From NCBI GenBank assembly GCA_027604185.1, contig JADGKB010000008.1, positions 1 to 64,000 on the forward strand: 64,000 nt of DNA, written 5' to 3'. The translations under genes and the position numbers were made by a program. Shown piece by piece: positions 13,892-26,700 of this stretch. The stretch's first letter is position 1, and every line of letters starts with the position of its first letter. Below the pieces are notes generated by a model. It saw nothing but the letters and a program-made list of their open reading frames with translations. It was not told the origin of the DNA and made no database searches. Origin of the DNA: Boothiomyces macroporosus (Eukaryota; Chytridiomycota; Chytridiomycetes; Rhizophydiales; Terramycetaceae).

Positions 13892-14492
13892 ATGAGACCT
13901 CTCACTGAAGAAGAAACCAAGGTAATTTCCGCTAATGAAGACCTTCTTTGAAAAGCTAGCCAAGTATATAGGAAGAAACATTACGCTTCTCATAGACAGA
14001 CCGGATGAACCATATTGCTTCAGGTACTTTTCCATAACCCAAGGGTACAAAAAGACAAGGTGTATTATGTCAGCGAAGCAGTTATGAAAAAAGCTACAGC
14101 AGTTAAAAGAAAGGATTTGCTTTCATTAGGTACATGCTTTGGAAAATTCTCAAAAACTGGAAAATTTAGACTTGGAATCACAGCATTAGACTACTTGTCT
14201 CAGTTTGCAAAATACAAGGTGAGTCTAGTTAATATAGGTGTGGATCAAACCCAGTGGTGAGATGTCCTACATGTATGGCAACCATGTATTGAAAGCACAT
14301 TTGGGAAGAATTACAGAAGATACTCCTGAACATCAAGGTGTAGTGATATATACTATGAATGATATTCCTGTTGGGTTTGGCGTAACTGCTAAATCTACTG
14401 CGGATTGCAGGAAGTTGGATCCAACTGCAATCTGTGTCTATCATCAAACTGACATTGGTGAATATTTAAGAGACGAAGATACAATGTTTTAA
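13892..14492 (+). CDS. NIP7: 60S ribosome biogenesis factor NIP7
   Basis: Nucleolar factor with a C-terminal PUA RNA-binding domain, needed for 27S pre-rRNA processing and 60S assembly. The first exon is only ten codons ([10 protein letters not shown]). Three introns (19, 20, 19 nt) then restore [15 protein letters not shown] sequence, [46 protein letters not shown] and the PUA end [14 protein letters not shown]...[17 protein letters not shown]...[12 protein letters not shown]. The result is 180 aa, the normal NIP7 length. It lies 40 bp downstream of PHO85 on the same strand. Confidence 0.96.
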
Positions 14493-14995
14493 TAATATAT
14501 CTAATCAATTGAAACTTGGTCAACTCCAAAAGATATAAAGTGTGCTCTGCATTAATTGTCTGTGAGTGATAGCTCCCCTGTCTGTGACGGTCAAGTCATG
14601 CTTACGCTAGCCAGAATGAAATGCGAACTGAAGCACCTATAATTCCAATACCATTTCGGCAAACGTGCTTTTAAATGCTTAGTGAAACTCAAAATATTCC
14701 AATTTGGCTTCTTAATGGATAAATGTATGGATAATCGCTTTGCGCGGTTTGCCTTTTCTGTTAAATTACGTTATCGGAGCCGTGACAAATTTCAGAAAGA
14801 TCAACTGAAAATCTGCAGCGCTCTGTCCGTTTGCACCATACTTGCGGTATTAGCAAGCCGGAATATATTCCATTTCATTTGACGCTCTATTACATGAATT
14901 TCTAGTGTTGAATTTTGTGCCCTGAGGAATTTCGCACAGCCACAGGTCTCTGGTCTAATTAAAAAAAGTTTGGGAAAACCTTCTCATCCAAAAAA
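14493..14995. other. Intergenic, THI4 promoter region
   Basis: No coding signal supported; an open frame at 14682-14882 has no recognisable product. It contains the upstream region of THI4. I could not identify a thiamine-pyrophosphate riboswitch by eye. Confidence 0.5.
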
Positions 14996-16018
<1,023 letters not shown>

Positions 16019-16065
16019 ATAAATGAATATCATATATTATTTTGCTGTGTAATTCTAGTGCCCTT

Positions 16066-17226
16066 TTAATTGTTTGAAAATAAGTTTGAAATATCTTCAG
16101 ACAAATATTCATTGTAACCAGCCAAATTAACAGATTGCGCGGTCGGTAGGCGGGGAAGGTAGCCAACAGGAATATACCCAGCAGCAGGACACATCTGGCC
16201 AAAATCACCGAACGAATTCGAACGCCGTCTTTGAAAATTGCCATCTTCTTGGAATACGGAATTCTGTACCTTTGAAAGGCTATTCGGACTCGGCAGTGAT
16301 GTATCTGTCTTTGGAGATAAAGGGCTAAGATTCCCCAGAGAATATTCTTGAGCAGGCTCTATTTGAATCGAATTATAGGAAGGAAAGGGTTGAAAACCAC
16401 CAACTGCGTTTAGATTTACCATAGGAACTCCCACTGGGATAAGTGTGGGCAATATTTCATTTGTAATACTTGTTTGAGGTCTAGAGTTTGGCTTGACTGT
16501 ACTAGATTGGATATCAGCTCTGGATTTAGGTTCGCCATATGGTAAAACACAAAGATCTTCACTTGTCAATGTTGCAATGTGGTGTTCATCTTCACCTGGT
16601 CCCACCAATGATACAGTAACAAACAAGTTGAAATCTTGAACAGGGAGGTTTCGGTTTTTGGAAACGGTGCTACGACTGAATTGCAATTTGCTTGCAATCA
16701 ATGTAGTTTTTTGTTCTGCTGAAACATAGAAAGGCCGTACTTTCCGATGCCCATTTGAAGTTTTTTGTAAGACTTCAATTTTGTTGATTCCATTGATATC
16801 GGTGCAAGACACTTCTACTTTGTACAACAAAACTGGGCAATTACTTTGAAAAATAGGCGAAGATGTAGCATTTATGGTAATTCCGAGTTGGAACTGGTTT
16901 CTCTTGTTACACCACCATTGTTTGTCTTTGCACCATATTCCCTTACGAGGTACCACATTAATTTCGAGTTCAATTCTATTTTTAGATCATTCTTACTTTT
17001 TGTTCCTAGCATCAACCAAGCTTGGATCTTTTACACGGTGCTCCTTGAAAAATGACATGACAGGTGCGACTTGGGCCACTGCTTTAATAGGATTTCCATT
17101 ACATAGCCAAAAATATGCCTTTTGGTTGACATGCATTGCCACGCTGTTATCTGAAACAACATACGTGACTTTTTGGCCAAAAAGGTTTGTTGAGTTTGGT
17201 AACGTGACTTGAGCAGTAAAAGAGAA
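16066..17226 (-). CDS. NDT80/PhoG (MYRF)-type transcription factor, 5' end uncertain
   Basis: The central part resembles the Ig-fold DNA-binding domain of NDT80/PhoG/MYRF proteins: KDKQWWCNKRNQFQLGITIN, then RPFYVSAEQKTTLIASKLQFSRSTVSKNR...FNLFVTVSLVG. One 21-nt intron near 16986-17006 joins it to an upstream exon (VTYVVSDNSVAMHVNQKAYFWLCNG). The C-terminal half is Ser/Pro/Asn-rich and low in conserved sequence, like an activation region. The upstream frame stays open to about 17226 without a convincing ATG; the only in-frame ATG is near 17132, so another short exon is likely upstream. Family assignment rests on motif resemblance only. Confidence 0.65.
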
Positions 17227-18325
17227 TCAATGGTGACACTAACGGAGTGAATGTTGTATCACATTGCCGCTGAGTAGGCGGCGAAACAAGTTGCTGTCAA
17301 GTAAATGCAAACTTTTGTTGTAGAATGAGCGCGACTGCTTGGCCTCAATGCGCAACAGGTGGAAGGTTCAATTGATTCAGGTATATCATCAATCAATATT
17401 AATTTAGGATCAATAAAAAATACAAATTTTCACATGTACCATTCAGTTAATGAGAATTAGGACAAAGGCAAGTTGTATTATTCTCTTGAGTGGAAGCAAA
17501 TGATGTCATTGCAATTTAGGTTATTTGCTGGCTCAGAGTACATCTTGGGCACCTAATTGAATTTGTGTTGGGTGGCTCAATCAAGAAGACAAAGAGAAAG
17601 CGAATTAACTGGTTTGTCAATTAGTTTATTTAGTTAGTTCATTGAAATTGGTGATCAGCTGTAAACATAGTGGGTTGAATGTGACCCAAGACGAGCTTCA
17701 AGTACAACTAAATTGATACATGAATCTGGCACGGTAATAGCTTTAATGGTAAGTAGAACCAAGCTTTTTGTAGTTGGTATTCATCTTTCATTAGTGGACG
17801 CATTCTGACTGCAGTTGCCTTCAGAATACATAAAAAACCAGCTGCAGAATCGGTATTCTTAAAGTAGAAGATTGTACATTAGGTGCCCTTTATTTCCACT
17901 GGCAATATTTATTGCACAAAGTGTGAGGATACAATGATCTTTTTGTCGAATGGATTCCTGATTTTGAAGAACACTATATGCCCGATATAACTATCAATTG
18001 TCAAGGAAAAAGATGGAAAGACTATTTTGAATACAGTTTCGCTACTACAATTCACCATTATTCCAGAATAGTTTAAGGGGCAGAATCATGTGACGAGCTG
18101 TCTCAGTCGTTGGTATTCAAACTCGAGTATACCAACATGCTATTTTGAACAATTTTGTCTCCATAAACCAAAGGCTTTTGATCAATACCATTTTGCAATA
18201 AAACAACCTAAAAATCCATTTCCACATATTTTTATGTAGAATTGAGGCTCAGTCCCGGACATTGAACCACGTGTAGAGCTCTGACTAGAATATAAATAAT
18301 CAACCAAACGGCAACTGTTCCTCAA
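17227..18325. other. Intergenic, 1.1 kb
   Basis: No gene seen. On the minus strand an open stretch around 17270-17420 may hold the missing first exon of the NDT80-like gene. A TATA-like TATAAATAA at 18291-18299, about 30 bp before the ATG at 18326, is a plausible core promoter for the next gene. Confidence 0.5.
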
Positions 18326-18814
18326 ATGAAATTTCTCTTGATCTCTACAGTTTTCTGTGCTTCAATTAGTCAAAAGGCCAGTGGGTACAATGTTATCCCT
18401 AAATTTACTCCTGGATGCCTTTGTACTACAACAGACGTCAATTTTCAAGAGACTAGGTACAAGGAAAATATTCCCTATTGCAAAAGAAATGTAGGGACAG
18501 CTGAAAAGCAACGAGTTGCGAATAACTATGGAGTCCCCAAGTCAACTTGGTCAAGCTATGAGTTTGATCATTTCATTCCGCTTGCTATTGGCGGCTCAGA
18601 TGATGATTTCAACTTGTGACCTCAGCCTCTAACTGCTTCAAATTCATTAGCAAAAGATAAAGTAGAAGACCAAGCTTATCAAGGAATGAATGCTGGCACT
18701 CTTACTCAAAGGGAAGCGGTCCAAATGATTCTTGATTGGGTAAATCAAAATCTAGGTCAAAGCTATGACTTGGACACAGTCATGGGCAACGCTTGTTCCG
18801 GACAAAACTCTTGA
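18326..18814 (+). CDS. Secreted HNH-type nuclease-like protein, interrupted by in-frame TGA
   Basis: The frame starts with a signal peptide (MKFLLISTVFCASISQ) and continues to DHFIPLAIGGSDDDFNL, then TGA at 18617-18619, then in the same frame PQPLTASNSLAKDKVEDQ...AVQMILDWVNQNLG to a TGA at 18812. Proteins of this kind, common in bacteria, read DHxIPLxxGGSxxxxNLWPQP, so the TGA sits exactly where Trp is expected. TGG encodes Trp elsewhere in the same gene and TGA ends other genes, so recoding is not general. A recent nonsense mutation, stop-codon readthrough, or an assembly error are all possible. Without readthrough a 97-aa protein lacking the C-terminal third is made. Bacterial origin is plausible but not shown. 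Confidence 0.7.
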
Positions 18815-18840
18815 AATACAAATTACAAATTTACATGCAT

Positions 18841-19044
18841 TTATTTTCTCTTTTTACAAATTCTTCGATTTTTAAAGCTTAAATTAGGCATAACAGTTTT
18901 TACTTCTTTAATTCTCTTTATACAGTCTAGGCAGTACAACCCGGTGCACTGGAGATCACAGCCGTTCAAGCAAAAGTTTGGGAATACCGTTGAGTCATCC
19001 ACAGCAACTGGTGGATTCTGATTTCTAATGTTTAAGATTGGCAT
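18841..19044 (-). CDS. Small Cys-rich protein, unrecognised
   Basis: A 67-aa frame with five Cys in a short span (FCLNGCDLQCTGLYCLDC), followed by a Lys/Arg-rich end. The Cys spacing could bind one zinc ion and is loosely like the short zinc modules of fungal Ecl1-type proteins, but I cannot claim that family. It is convergent with the HNH-like gene. No intron needed. Confidence 0.45.
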   Translation of the reverse strand: MPILNIRNQNPPVAVDDSTVFPNFCLNGCDLQCTGLYCLDCIKRIKEVKTVMPNLSFKNRRICKKRK

Positions 19045-19259
19045 CCTGAAATGTAAAGAAGTTCAAAATTTTCACCTGCTTTTATACTTTGATTCGAGTC
19101 ATTCTGGCCGCTTGTCGCTGTCAATTTTTTTCCTTTTCAAGAGATAGAGTCACTGTTCTAGAGGGCTCTGGAAATGGCATAGAATGCAATGAATCACTAA
19201 ACGCAATTTTATGATTCATCCAAAAGAAATGATTAAGTAATCATAAGTGAATTTCGAAT

Positions 19260-19872
19260 TTATTCTTGAAGTTTATAAGACACCATCGAGTCAATTTTAT
19301 AGTCATTCGTGTTCAAGGACCGGAGTTTAACTATTGTAGGATCCGCGATTAACTTGGCGTCAGAGTCAATCTTGATTAGTAAAAGAATACCCATTCAGAA
19401 GGCACTTGGATATTCTTGTCTGTATAAGCCAGAACCGTAAAAGTCATGTTTTCTGGCAGAATTGGCAAAAACCCGACACTGGCTGTAATCTGGCGAATGA
19501 TTGCGCTTATTTCCGCATGAATTTCCTTTTCCTTTCTTTCTTTGTTTTCTTTTGTAATGCTCAATTCAAACTGCCATCGTTCCCGTACTTGAAGAGTATC
19601 CTTGTCGATTAAAACCAATACCAGTGACCAAATCTGCCGAGTGGCTATCCACGTCTTTACTTGGTTCAGAATTTGTGCCAAATATTTCGATAGCGCTTCA
19701 TCCTGCGAAACAAAGAGGGAGAGATTATACTTTTTGACCATCTTGAAGCCTAGGGTTACGAAATATTACAATCTGGAGAGTAAAGCTCTCGCTGATACAA
19801 AATCGAGTTGATGCTGTATTCAAAAAACTCTACAACAACGTCTGCTTCTCCCACCAGAGAAATGTTTTTCAT
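19260..19872 (-). CDS. MAD2: Spindle assembly checkpoint protein MAD2
   Basis: HORMA-domain protein that, bound to MAD1 at kinetochores, converts to the closed form and with BUBR1/MAD3 inhibits CDC20 until chromosomes attach. Two 20-nt introns give about 190 aa. Conserved features: VEFFEYSINSILYQRELYSPD, MVKKYNLSLFVSQDE, RWQFEL, ISAIIRQITASVGFLP, and the C-terminal safety-belt region ending in IDSMVSYKLQE, corresponding to the VNTMVSYK-like tail of the family. The start ATG at 19872 gives MKNISLVGEADVV, matching the HORMA N-terminus. MAD1 is not in the window. Confidence 0.94.
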
Positions 19873-20039
19873 AATTTTTGGAAAAGAAATTTACCGCCTT
19901 GAAATATATCTCATTATGTATAACTGGTTAGTTATCAACCAATGATATTCGTAAACTAAACCAATTAAATCTATTTAATTAAAACGTTTGTAGTTGTCCG
20001 AAAGCCCAAACTTTTCCCAAAAAAAGATTTCCAAATCTA

Positions 20040-22379
20040 ATGGCAACTCCAGCGATAAATATTGGGATTGATTATTCGCAAGAAAAAGGTAAGCAATGAA
20101 TAATCCAAGGTATGTTCATCCATAATACCAGTCAAAATCAAGGAATTACTAGATAAATATCAACCAACAGAATTCGCTAATTTTGGGGATTTGCTTGCTG
20201 AAGTTGCCCAGCAACGAGTCTCAAAGATTGAAATTGAGCTTGATCAGCTCGCTAATGTACCTATGATTAATGCCAGCTTGCCGATCAGTCGCTCTTGCAA
20301 AATATTGAACAAAATACAAAGAGATACACCAGTCTGTTTTGTCAGGTGGTTGATTCTATGCTCCCAGATCAGTCAGATCAAGTAACTATTCCTAATCAAA
20401 GCCAACAGATGATTCTGATCCGCTTTCTGTATTAATTTACCAGAGAACAAAGAGAAACCAAGAAGATGGAAACGGTCCTACTTCATTCCCTCCAGAACTA
20501 GTTCGCAAATAGTATTTATTATTAACAATAGCAATTTGACTTTTGTACCAAGAAGCGCGATGAAGATGGTATCTGTTAGACAAGTAAAGGGAGAGATGGT
20601 CGGAAAGATGGTCAAGATTAAAGGTATGGTTACTAGGGTTAGCAACGTAAAACCATTGTGTGTAGTATCTGCTTACTCTTGTGATTCTTGCGGACATGAA
20701 GTATTCCAAGATGTATACCTATTTTAAATTAGATTACAAACGCTTCTTGGACCCCAATCTCTGTATGTCCTTCTCCACAATGTCAAACAAACAATACAAA
20801 AGGAAGATTATACTTGCAAACTAGAGGATGCAAATTTGTAAAGTTCCAGGAAATGAAATTACAAGAATTAACAGATCAAGTACCAATGGGACATATCCCT
20901 CGCTCGATGACTGTATATCTTACTCAAGAACAAACTAGAACTGTTAATCCTGGTGAAATTGTTGTTATTAGTGGTGTAATCCTTCCCATTCCATTCACTG
21001 GTTACAAAGCCATTAGAGCTGGTTTAATCACAGATACTTATTTGGAAGCCCATCATGTACTTCAAATGAAAACACAATATGCTGACATGACCTTGACATC
21101 TGAAATTAGAGATCAAATTCAAGAAATTGTTCAGCAACCTGGTATTTATGATAGGTTAGCTAATTCTATTGCTCCTGAAATTTATGGACATGAAGATGTC
21201 AAGAAAGCATTGTTGTTGATGCTTGTTGGTGGAACTACAAAAGAAACTGCAGATGGAATGAAAGTCAGAGGTGACTTGAACATTTGTTTAATGGGTGACC
21301 CTGGTGTTGCTAAATCTCAATTATTAAAGCATATTTGCAAGATTGCTCCTAGAGCAGTCTATACTACTGGTAGAGGTTCATCTGGTGTTGGTCTCACTGC
21401 TTCAGTCACTAGAGATCCAGTAACTGATGAAATGGTTCTAGAAGGTGGGGCTTTGGTGTTGGCAGATAATGGAATTGCTTGTATTGATGAATTTGACAAG
21501 ATGGACGAAACTGATCGAACTGCTATTCATGAAGTGATGGAACAACAGACTATTAGTATTAGCAAAGCTGGTATCACTACTACTTTGAATGCTCGAACTT
21601 GTATCCTAGCTGCCGCTAATCCAAAATACGGAAGATATAATCCAAGAATGAAGCCAACTGATAATATCAATCTCCCAGCTGCACTCCTATCTCGTTTCGA
21701 TTTACTTTTCCTGCTACTAGACAAACCTTCTATTGAATCTGACTTGAAATTGGCCCAGCATGTAACATTTGTCCATCGTTGTTTGAAGCATCCAGTTAAT
21801 GAAGATTTGTCGGCACTAGAACCAAATTTGATAAAGTATTCGATTTTAACTGTAGGCACTATATTTCATTATCAAGATCCTATCAACCTACCCTACCTGC
21901 TAGCACAGCAGATTATATCGTTAACGCCTATGTACATTTACGAGAAAGAGCCGATGAAACTCAAGATTTCCAATACACCTGTGCAAGAACCTTGTTATCT
22001 GTAATCCGTCTTGCATCTGCATTGGTACCTATTACTAATCTAGGCGCGTCTAAGATTTGCTAATGAAATTACAATTAATGATGTCGATGAAGCATTAAGA
22101 TTGATTCAAGTTTCAAAGGCTTCCCTCACTAACAAACCAACCTTCAAAAGAGATCCAACTAGTGCAATCTTTTCCATTATCAAGGAAATGTGTACTCGCT
22201 CCAATGGCCAACTGCAACCTACAATCAATTTGGGTGATGTTCGTGAAAGAATTTTGTCAAAAGGATATACCGAGTCTGATTTGGTCAAGTGTATTGAAAC
22301 TTATACCGATGATGATGTATGGATGGTTAGTGGACAAGATTCTAGTATGTTGAGATGGTTAGGTATCCAGGATGAATAA
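20040..22379 (+). CDS. MCM7: MCM7 subunit of the MCM2-7 replicative helicase
   Basis: Second MCM2-7 subunit in the window, about 725 aa after splicing. Visible: N-terminal MCM7-type sequence ([17 protein letters not shown]), zinc finger CDSCG...[21 protein letters not shown], Walker [28 protein letters not shown], Walker [39 protein letters not shown] and a C-terminal winged helix. Introns are 19-22 nt. The first gap, at 20089-20131, is 43 nt and reads as two complete introns end to end (20089-20109 and 20110-20131) with no exon between them. Every other gap is a single short intron. Confidence 0.96.
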
Positions 22380-22436
22380 TAAAACCATAATTACATCAAT
22401 TTTATTGTTGAAATCGATCAATACAAGCTACTAGCG

Positions 22437-23429
22437 TCATCCCTCTGTATCTTTAGGCAAATTTCCAATCTGCTTCTTTGGTTTACCATAATACCCCTTG
22501 TAAGCCAGATCCTTGTCAGAGTACTGGCTTTTCCAAGTACCTCTGAATTGATGCTCGACTATGCAAGTAGGATTAAACACATTGCAGTCAACACCAGTCC
22601 ATTCCTTTCCAAGAATACAGATGGTTTCGTGCTTCCATTTACATTGAACTACCCCTTTAGGAAACATTTTCAGATTGTGCCAAGACAAGCCGTCTATCAC
22701 TGGTGTATCTAGGTAATCACATACATTGTCATTTACAAAATCAGTAATGATACCACTTCCTGCAATCTCTTGGACATCATAATAGCCAATGCGACCTTCT
22801 CTAGAATCTGTACCTTCAATTTCCCTTACTATTTTGTCAACCAGCACTCTCATAAACTCTGACTTTTTGATTCTGGTAAACATGGCCCATGTTTGCAATT
22901 GCCCTTTTCGAACTGGTGGTAATTCTTCAATCGAATAGCGTTCATGCTCTATTCCAAACATTACATCACAGTCTTTGGTTTTTTCATGATTATTAAGGTA
23001 TGATGGGTACTCTACATGGGGAATTACATCCAAATCTACACTTGCACCACCATAGTAGTACAATGCAACTGTTTTCAGGAAATCTGCCTGGACTACAGGA
23101 TACAATGACAGCTTTTTTAATGCCCTAACCTGTCGCGCTGCCATTATGGTTGTAATTAACGGGTGACTTGAGTTGATCAGATTGATCGAGGCATTGGAAA
23201 GAGTCGCTTCCTTCCATAGATCAATATTATCCAGTTGGTAATCCGTTTTGTTGCCCATGAACATGAACGAAACTTGATATCGCTTCATCTGCTGACTTTT
23301 AACAAGCACATCATTTTGGTAAGCTTTCCGACTGGAATACCAGAGATATAGAATCCAAAGGCTTGCAAAAACCAGAATCCTTTCAAGTATCCGTTTGAAC
23401 CGAATTGCAAAAAAAATCAAAATTATCAT
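22437..23429 (-). CDS. Type II membrane glycosyltransferase, GT32 (OCH1-like)
   Basis: Intronless, 330 aa. A single N-terminal membrane anchor (FKRILERILVFASLWILYLWY) places the catalytic domain in the Golgi lumen. QADFLKTVALYYYGGASVDLDV contains the DxD nucleotide-sugar/metal motif in the setting typical of the GT32 (Gly_transf_sug) family that includes OCH1 mannosyltransferases. Downstream, QTWAMFTRIKKSEF and ITDFVNDN fit the same fold. Four or more Cys in the last 100 residues may form disulfides. The donor sugar is not determined; alpha-mannosyl transfer is the usual fungal role. Confidence 0.85.
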   Translation of the reverse strand: MIILIFFAIRFKRILERILVFASLWILYLWYSSRKAYQNDVLVKSQQMKRYQVSFMFMGNKTDYQLDNIDLWKEATLSNASINLINSSHPLITTIMAARQVRALKKLSLYPVVQADFLKTVALYYYGGASVDLDVIPHVEYPSYLNNHEKTKDCDVMFGIEHERYSIEELPPVRKGQLQTWAMFTRIKKSEFMRVLVDKIVREIEGTDSREGRIGYYDVQEIAGSGIITDFVNDNVCDYLDTPVIDGLSWHNLKMFPKGVVQCKWKHETICILGKEWTGVDCNVFNPTCIVEHQFRGTWKSQYSDKDLAYKGYYGKPKKQIGNLPKDTEG

Positions 23430-23432
23430 ATA

Positions 23433-23729
23433 TTACTTTTCTCGTTTTGCAGCTTTTGACTGCGAATAAAACAATACAATCAGATATCTCCCTTGTAAAT
23501 TGAATCCGGATAAATGCTCCTGTGCCTGCTTGGCGTCGTAGAGATCTTCATAGACCACAAACGCAGTTCCTCTGGTATCGTTCGCATTCCCCAGCCTAAT
23601 TTGCCTGATTGCACCGTACTTTCCAAATAAATCATACATCTCTTCACTAGATATTTTATATGGGAGATTCCTGACAAACAGCGCTCTATTTACATCTGGT
23701 GGTAATTTCCCTTTAGCAGCAAATGCCAT
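23433..23729 (-). CDS. SF3b subunit p14/SF3B6 (branch-site contacting RRM protein)
   Basis: RRM protein of the U2 snRNP SF3b complex that crosslinks to the branch-point adenosine. 98 aa, intronless: [39 protein letters not shown] (RNP2), [18 protein letters not shown] (RNP1, with Tyr/Phe at the aromatic positions), [17 protein letters not shown]. The protein ends at [10 protein letters not shown], shorter than the roughly 125-aa human p14, lacking the tail after the RRM. Its stop is 3 bp from the GT32 start codon. It is relevant that the splicing machinery of this genome handles 18-22 nt introns. Confidence 0.93.
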   Translation of the reverse strand: MAFAAKGKLPPDVNRALFVRNLPYKISSEEMYDLFGKYGAIRQIRLGNANDTRGTAFVVYEDLYDAKQAQEHLSGFNLQGRYLIVLFYSQSKAAKREK

Positions 23730-23768
23730 GATTTTAAAACTTTTGCAAAAAATGATCCCACGATTTTA

Positions 23769-26700
23769 TTATGCAATGACAGCAACGGATCGCTTGATGA
23801 TATCATATGCTTGTGGATGATTGATCTTCAAATCGAATAGCACACGCTGTCGCAGAGAATTAGTGTAAACCGGAATGGAAACATCCCCATTACTAGTACT
23901 GGAACTCCAGTAAATGAACAGGGAGCCAAGACTGAATTGATTAACTTCTTCTTTGAGTTGCAGCTTTCCATTTACCAAGTCTGCTCCTTCCATTTTCAAG
24001 TTAATAATCTCAAATGCAGCACAGTCAGGTTTCTTTTCAAATCCACAGTTAAGGTGCAAGTTTTCCAACGAAATTCCAGATACTTTGGACGTGTATTGTC
24101 TAGTAGCAGTCAAGAATGCTCTAGGATCAAATAAGCCTCCGATCCAAATTTTAAAGTCTATTGGGTTGCCTGCTTTTGCTATTTCAATTGATTGTTTAAA
24201 TTTCAAGCTCACTTCATTCAAGAATCCTTGCAAAGACTTGAAGGGCGAATCGTATGTTAGCCAATGAGTTGGTATGGAGCCTATGGTTAATGCTTGTTAC
24301 TTTTTCCAATATGATGCAACAACTCTCGCGTATAGTTTGTGTGATGTGATTTACCGTTCAATACTTGCAACAATAATTCCAAATCACTTGAAATTGTTTG
24401 GTGCAGTTTCTTTGCAGAATTGAATTCGTTTCTGAAATATCTAGACACTGAATCTTTTACATCTGATCTAAATGTACCAATAACGTTTGGAATCAATTCC
24501 AGCCATCCTACAATCTTACTCTTTAACGTTGTTCTCCATTGCATATCTTCTTTGTTTGCGAAAGAGTTTTCCAAAATACCATCCAAAGTTCGTAGTTTAT
24601 GTAATACTTCTTGAGTCTTCTTTTGCTTTAACAACAAATCCGCGTCTTGAGACAGTCCTATCCAATTAGGTGGTTGAGTTTCTTGCAAAGTGCTTACCCA
24701 GTTCATAAATTCGTTAATCTTAACTCCGTCAGGTGTGACCAGGATTGCTTCTCCGTTCAAACCTTCAACTAGCTTGAAGTCAGTATTGAAGATATTAGGG
24801 TGCATGAATTGATCTAAAAGCGTCTCTAGCATTTTCTGATCCACACTTCTATCAATCTTTCCGCCGTATACGTTCTGAGAAAGCAATTTTCGCAATGCTT
24901 CCCACGGAATAGTTTCAGGTGCAATGTTTGATCTTCCATTACTAGCAAAAGCAAACCATGTATCTAGTATCTTTACTGCAATGTCGAAATCCGAGTCATT
25001 GAAATCATAATTCTTTGTCCACCCAATTGGCAAGTATCTGGTTCTTTCCAAAATAACCGCATGTACCCATGATAACATAAAGAGCGCCCGTTGTTTTTCC
25101 ACAGGCCCTTGAAGGTGCTTTTGAGAAATTGAGCCTAAAGAGTCTCTGATACAAGAACGAACACCTGCTGGAGGTTCAAAGATCATAATATTGGAAGATC
25201 TTAAAAGATTAACCGATATTCCAGGATGAACTTCGCACGTAATGAATAATTTGAACTGCGGCGCCTGGTTTAGAACAACTTTCTTTTCCAAAGTACCAAG
25301 CCAGTGTAGTGACAGATGGGCATTTCGTACCAACACCCAAGAGCCTTGCTTGATAGCCTGAGCAATAGCACTATCAGCGCTTTGTACACTTTCCGCTGAA
25401 CCCATCGCTACGGAAATCAGATGCTTTCCTTCAGTAGAAGCAAGTGCTTCTACTTTGTGACTAACATCATAACCCTTGTAATTGAACAAAATGGTTGGCT
25501 TGATTCGATCTCCCTTGTGAGGTTTCTCTTCCAGTAATGTTGAGAGTTTTTTGTCACTATTATCCAGAGTAAACGAATTGTCAAAGATAGATTTTAGGAA
25601 CACATTCACACTTTCGGCAAATCTGTCAGGACGCAAACAGTGGGTCATCAATAACCTTTGGAATGGATTACAGAGACCTAATGTTAAACAATCATTACCA
25701 AAGGCCGTGGAAGATAACACCGAGAGCATATCAATCTCTGGAGATTTTTCACCAAGCAAGTTCATCCAAATATCAATGTTTTGAATGATATCCCCAGGTA
25801 ATTTATCAAATACAGAAATATTTGACAATTGATCAATCCTTGTGGCAAGTTTGTGTCCAATTAGCTTTTCAACTTCTGTGTCGTACTTTGAGTGGACAAG
25901 GTCATGCCCAGTGGTTAAATATTCCCATTCATCGTTCTTTATGCCGTTTTCACTCTTTATGCGAGAAATTAAAAGCGCAAATACAGGCAAATCTTCTTGT
26001 CGTAAAGCAAACGACACATATTCATACACATTTGCAAAGATTTTCCTCTCTAGAGTATCCAGTCTATCTTTCGGAATAGATGCAGAGTTTAGAATACCAT
26101 CAACAATTTCAAAGAAGAATTCCAAAGAAAATTCGTAGAAAAACTGCAAATTGTGCAGTTGATCGATACAGAAAAACAAGGAAGAGCATTTCTGGGCCAA
26201 TGGTTTGTACAAAGAAGTCACTGCATCTACATCTAGTAGGACCTGGGATGTTTGAGATACTTTTTCGAGGATTTCAGAAGCCTCCTTCTTTAAGTTTTCC
26301 AAAGAGTTCATTACCACATCGTCATCCAAAATATTGCTTTTGGATTCATTAAGAGAGGCCAGCAACTCCTTTTCCAGAACATGCAAACGCAGTTGAAATT
26401 CACCTTGAGCTTTTAACAAATCTTTTCTTTTCTTTTCGATATCCGGTCTTGCAGATTTCAAAAACTTGTCTAGACATTGAACTGTGAGGCTGCCTGGGGT
26501 GACTGTGAAGTTGACAAACGTTACACGGCTACAAATATCTGGGATAAATTTGATTGATGGATTCTTTGTCACCAAGAACAGCATAAATGTAGATGAAAAA
26601 TCAATTTCCTTCTTGCCAAGTTTGCATAAATTCCTTCCACCACTTTTCCAAATTTGTTTGTTCAAAATTGGATTTAATATTGGGTCATAATCTTCAGCAT

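Noticed and set aside
18617..18651. A 35-nt intron removing the TGA in the HNH-like gene
   Set aside because: It would delete the conserved PQPL segment and exceeds the 18-22 nt range.
18326..18814. Idea that TGA encodes Trp throughout this genome
   Set aside because: TGA ends several intact genes (for example the paralogs near 5739 and 7054) and TGG encodes conserved Trp residues everywhere else.
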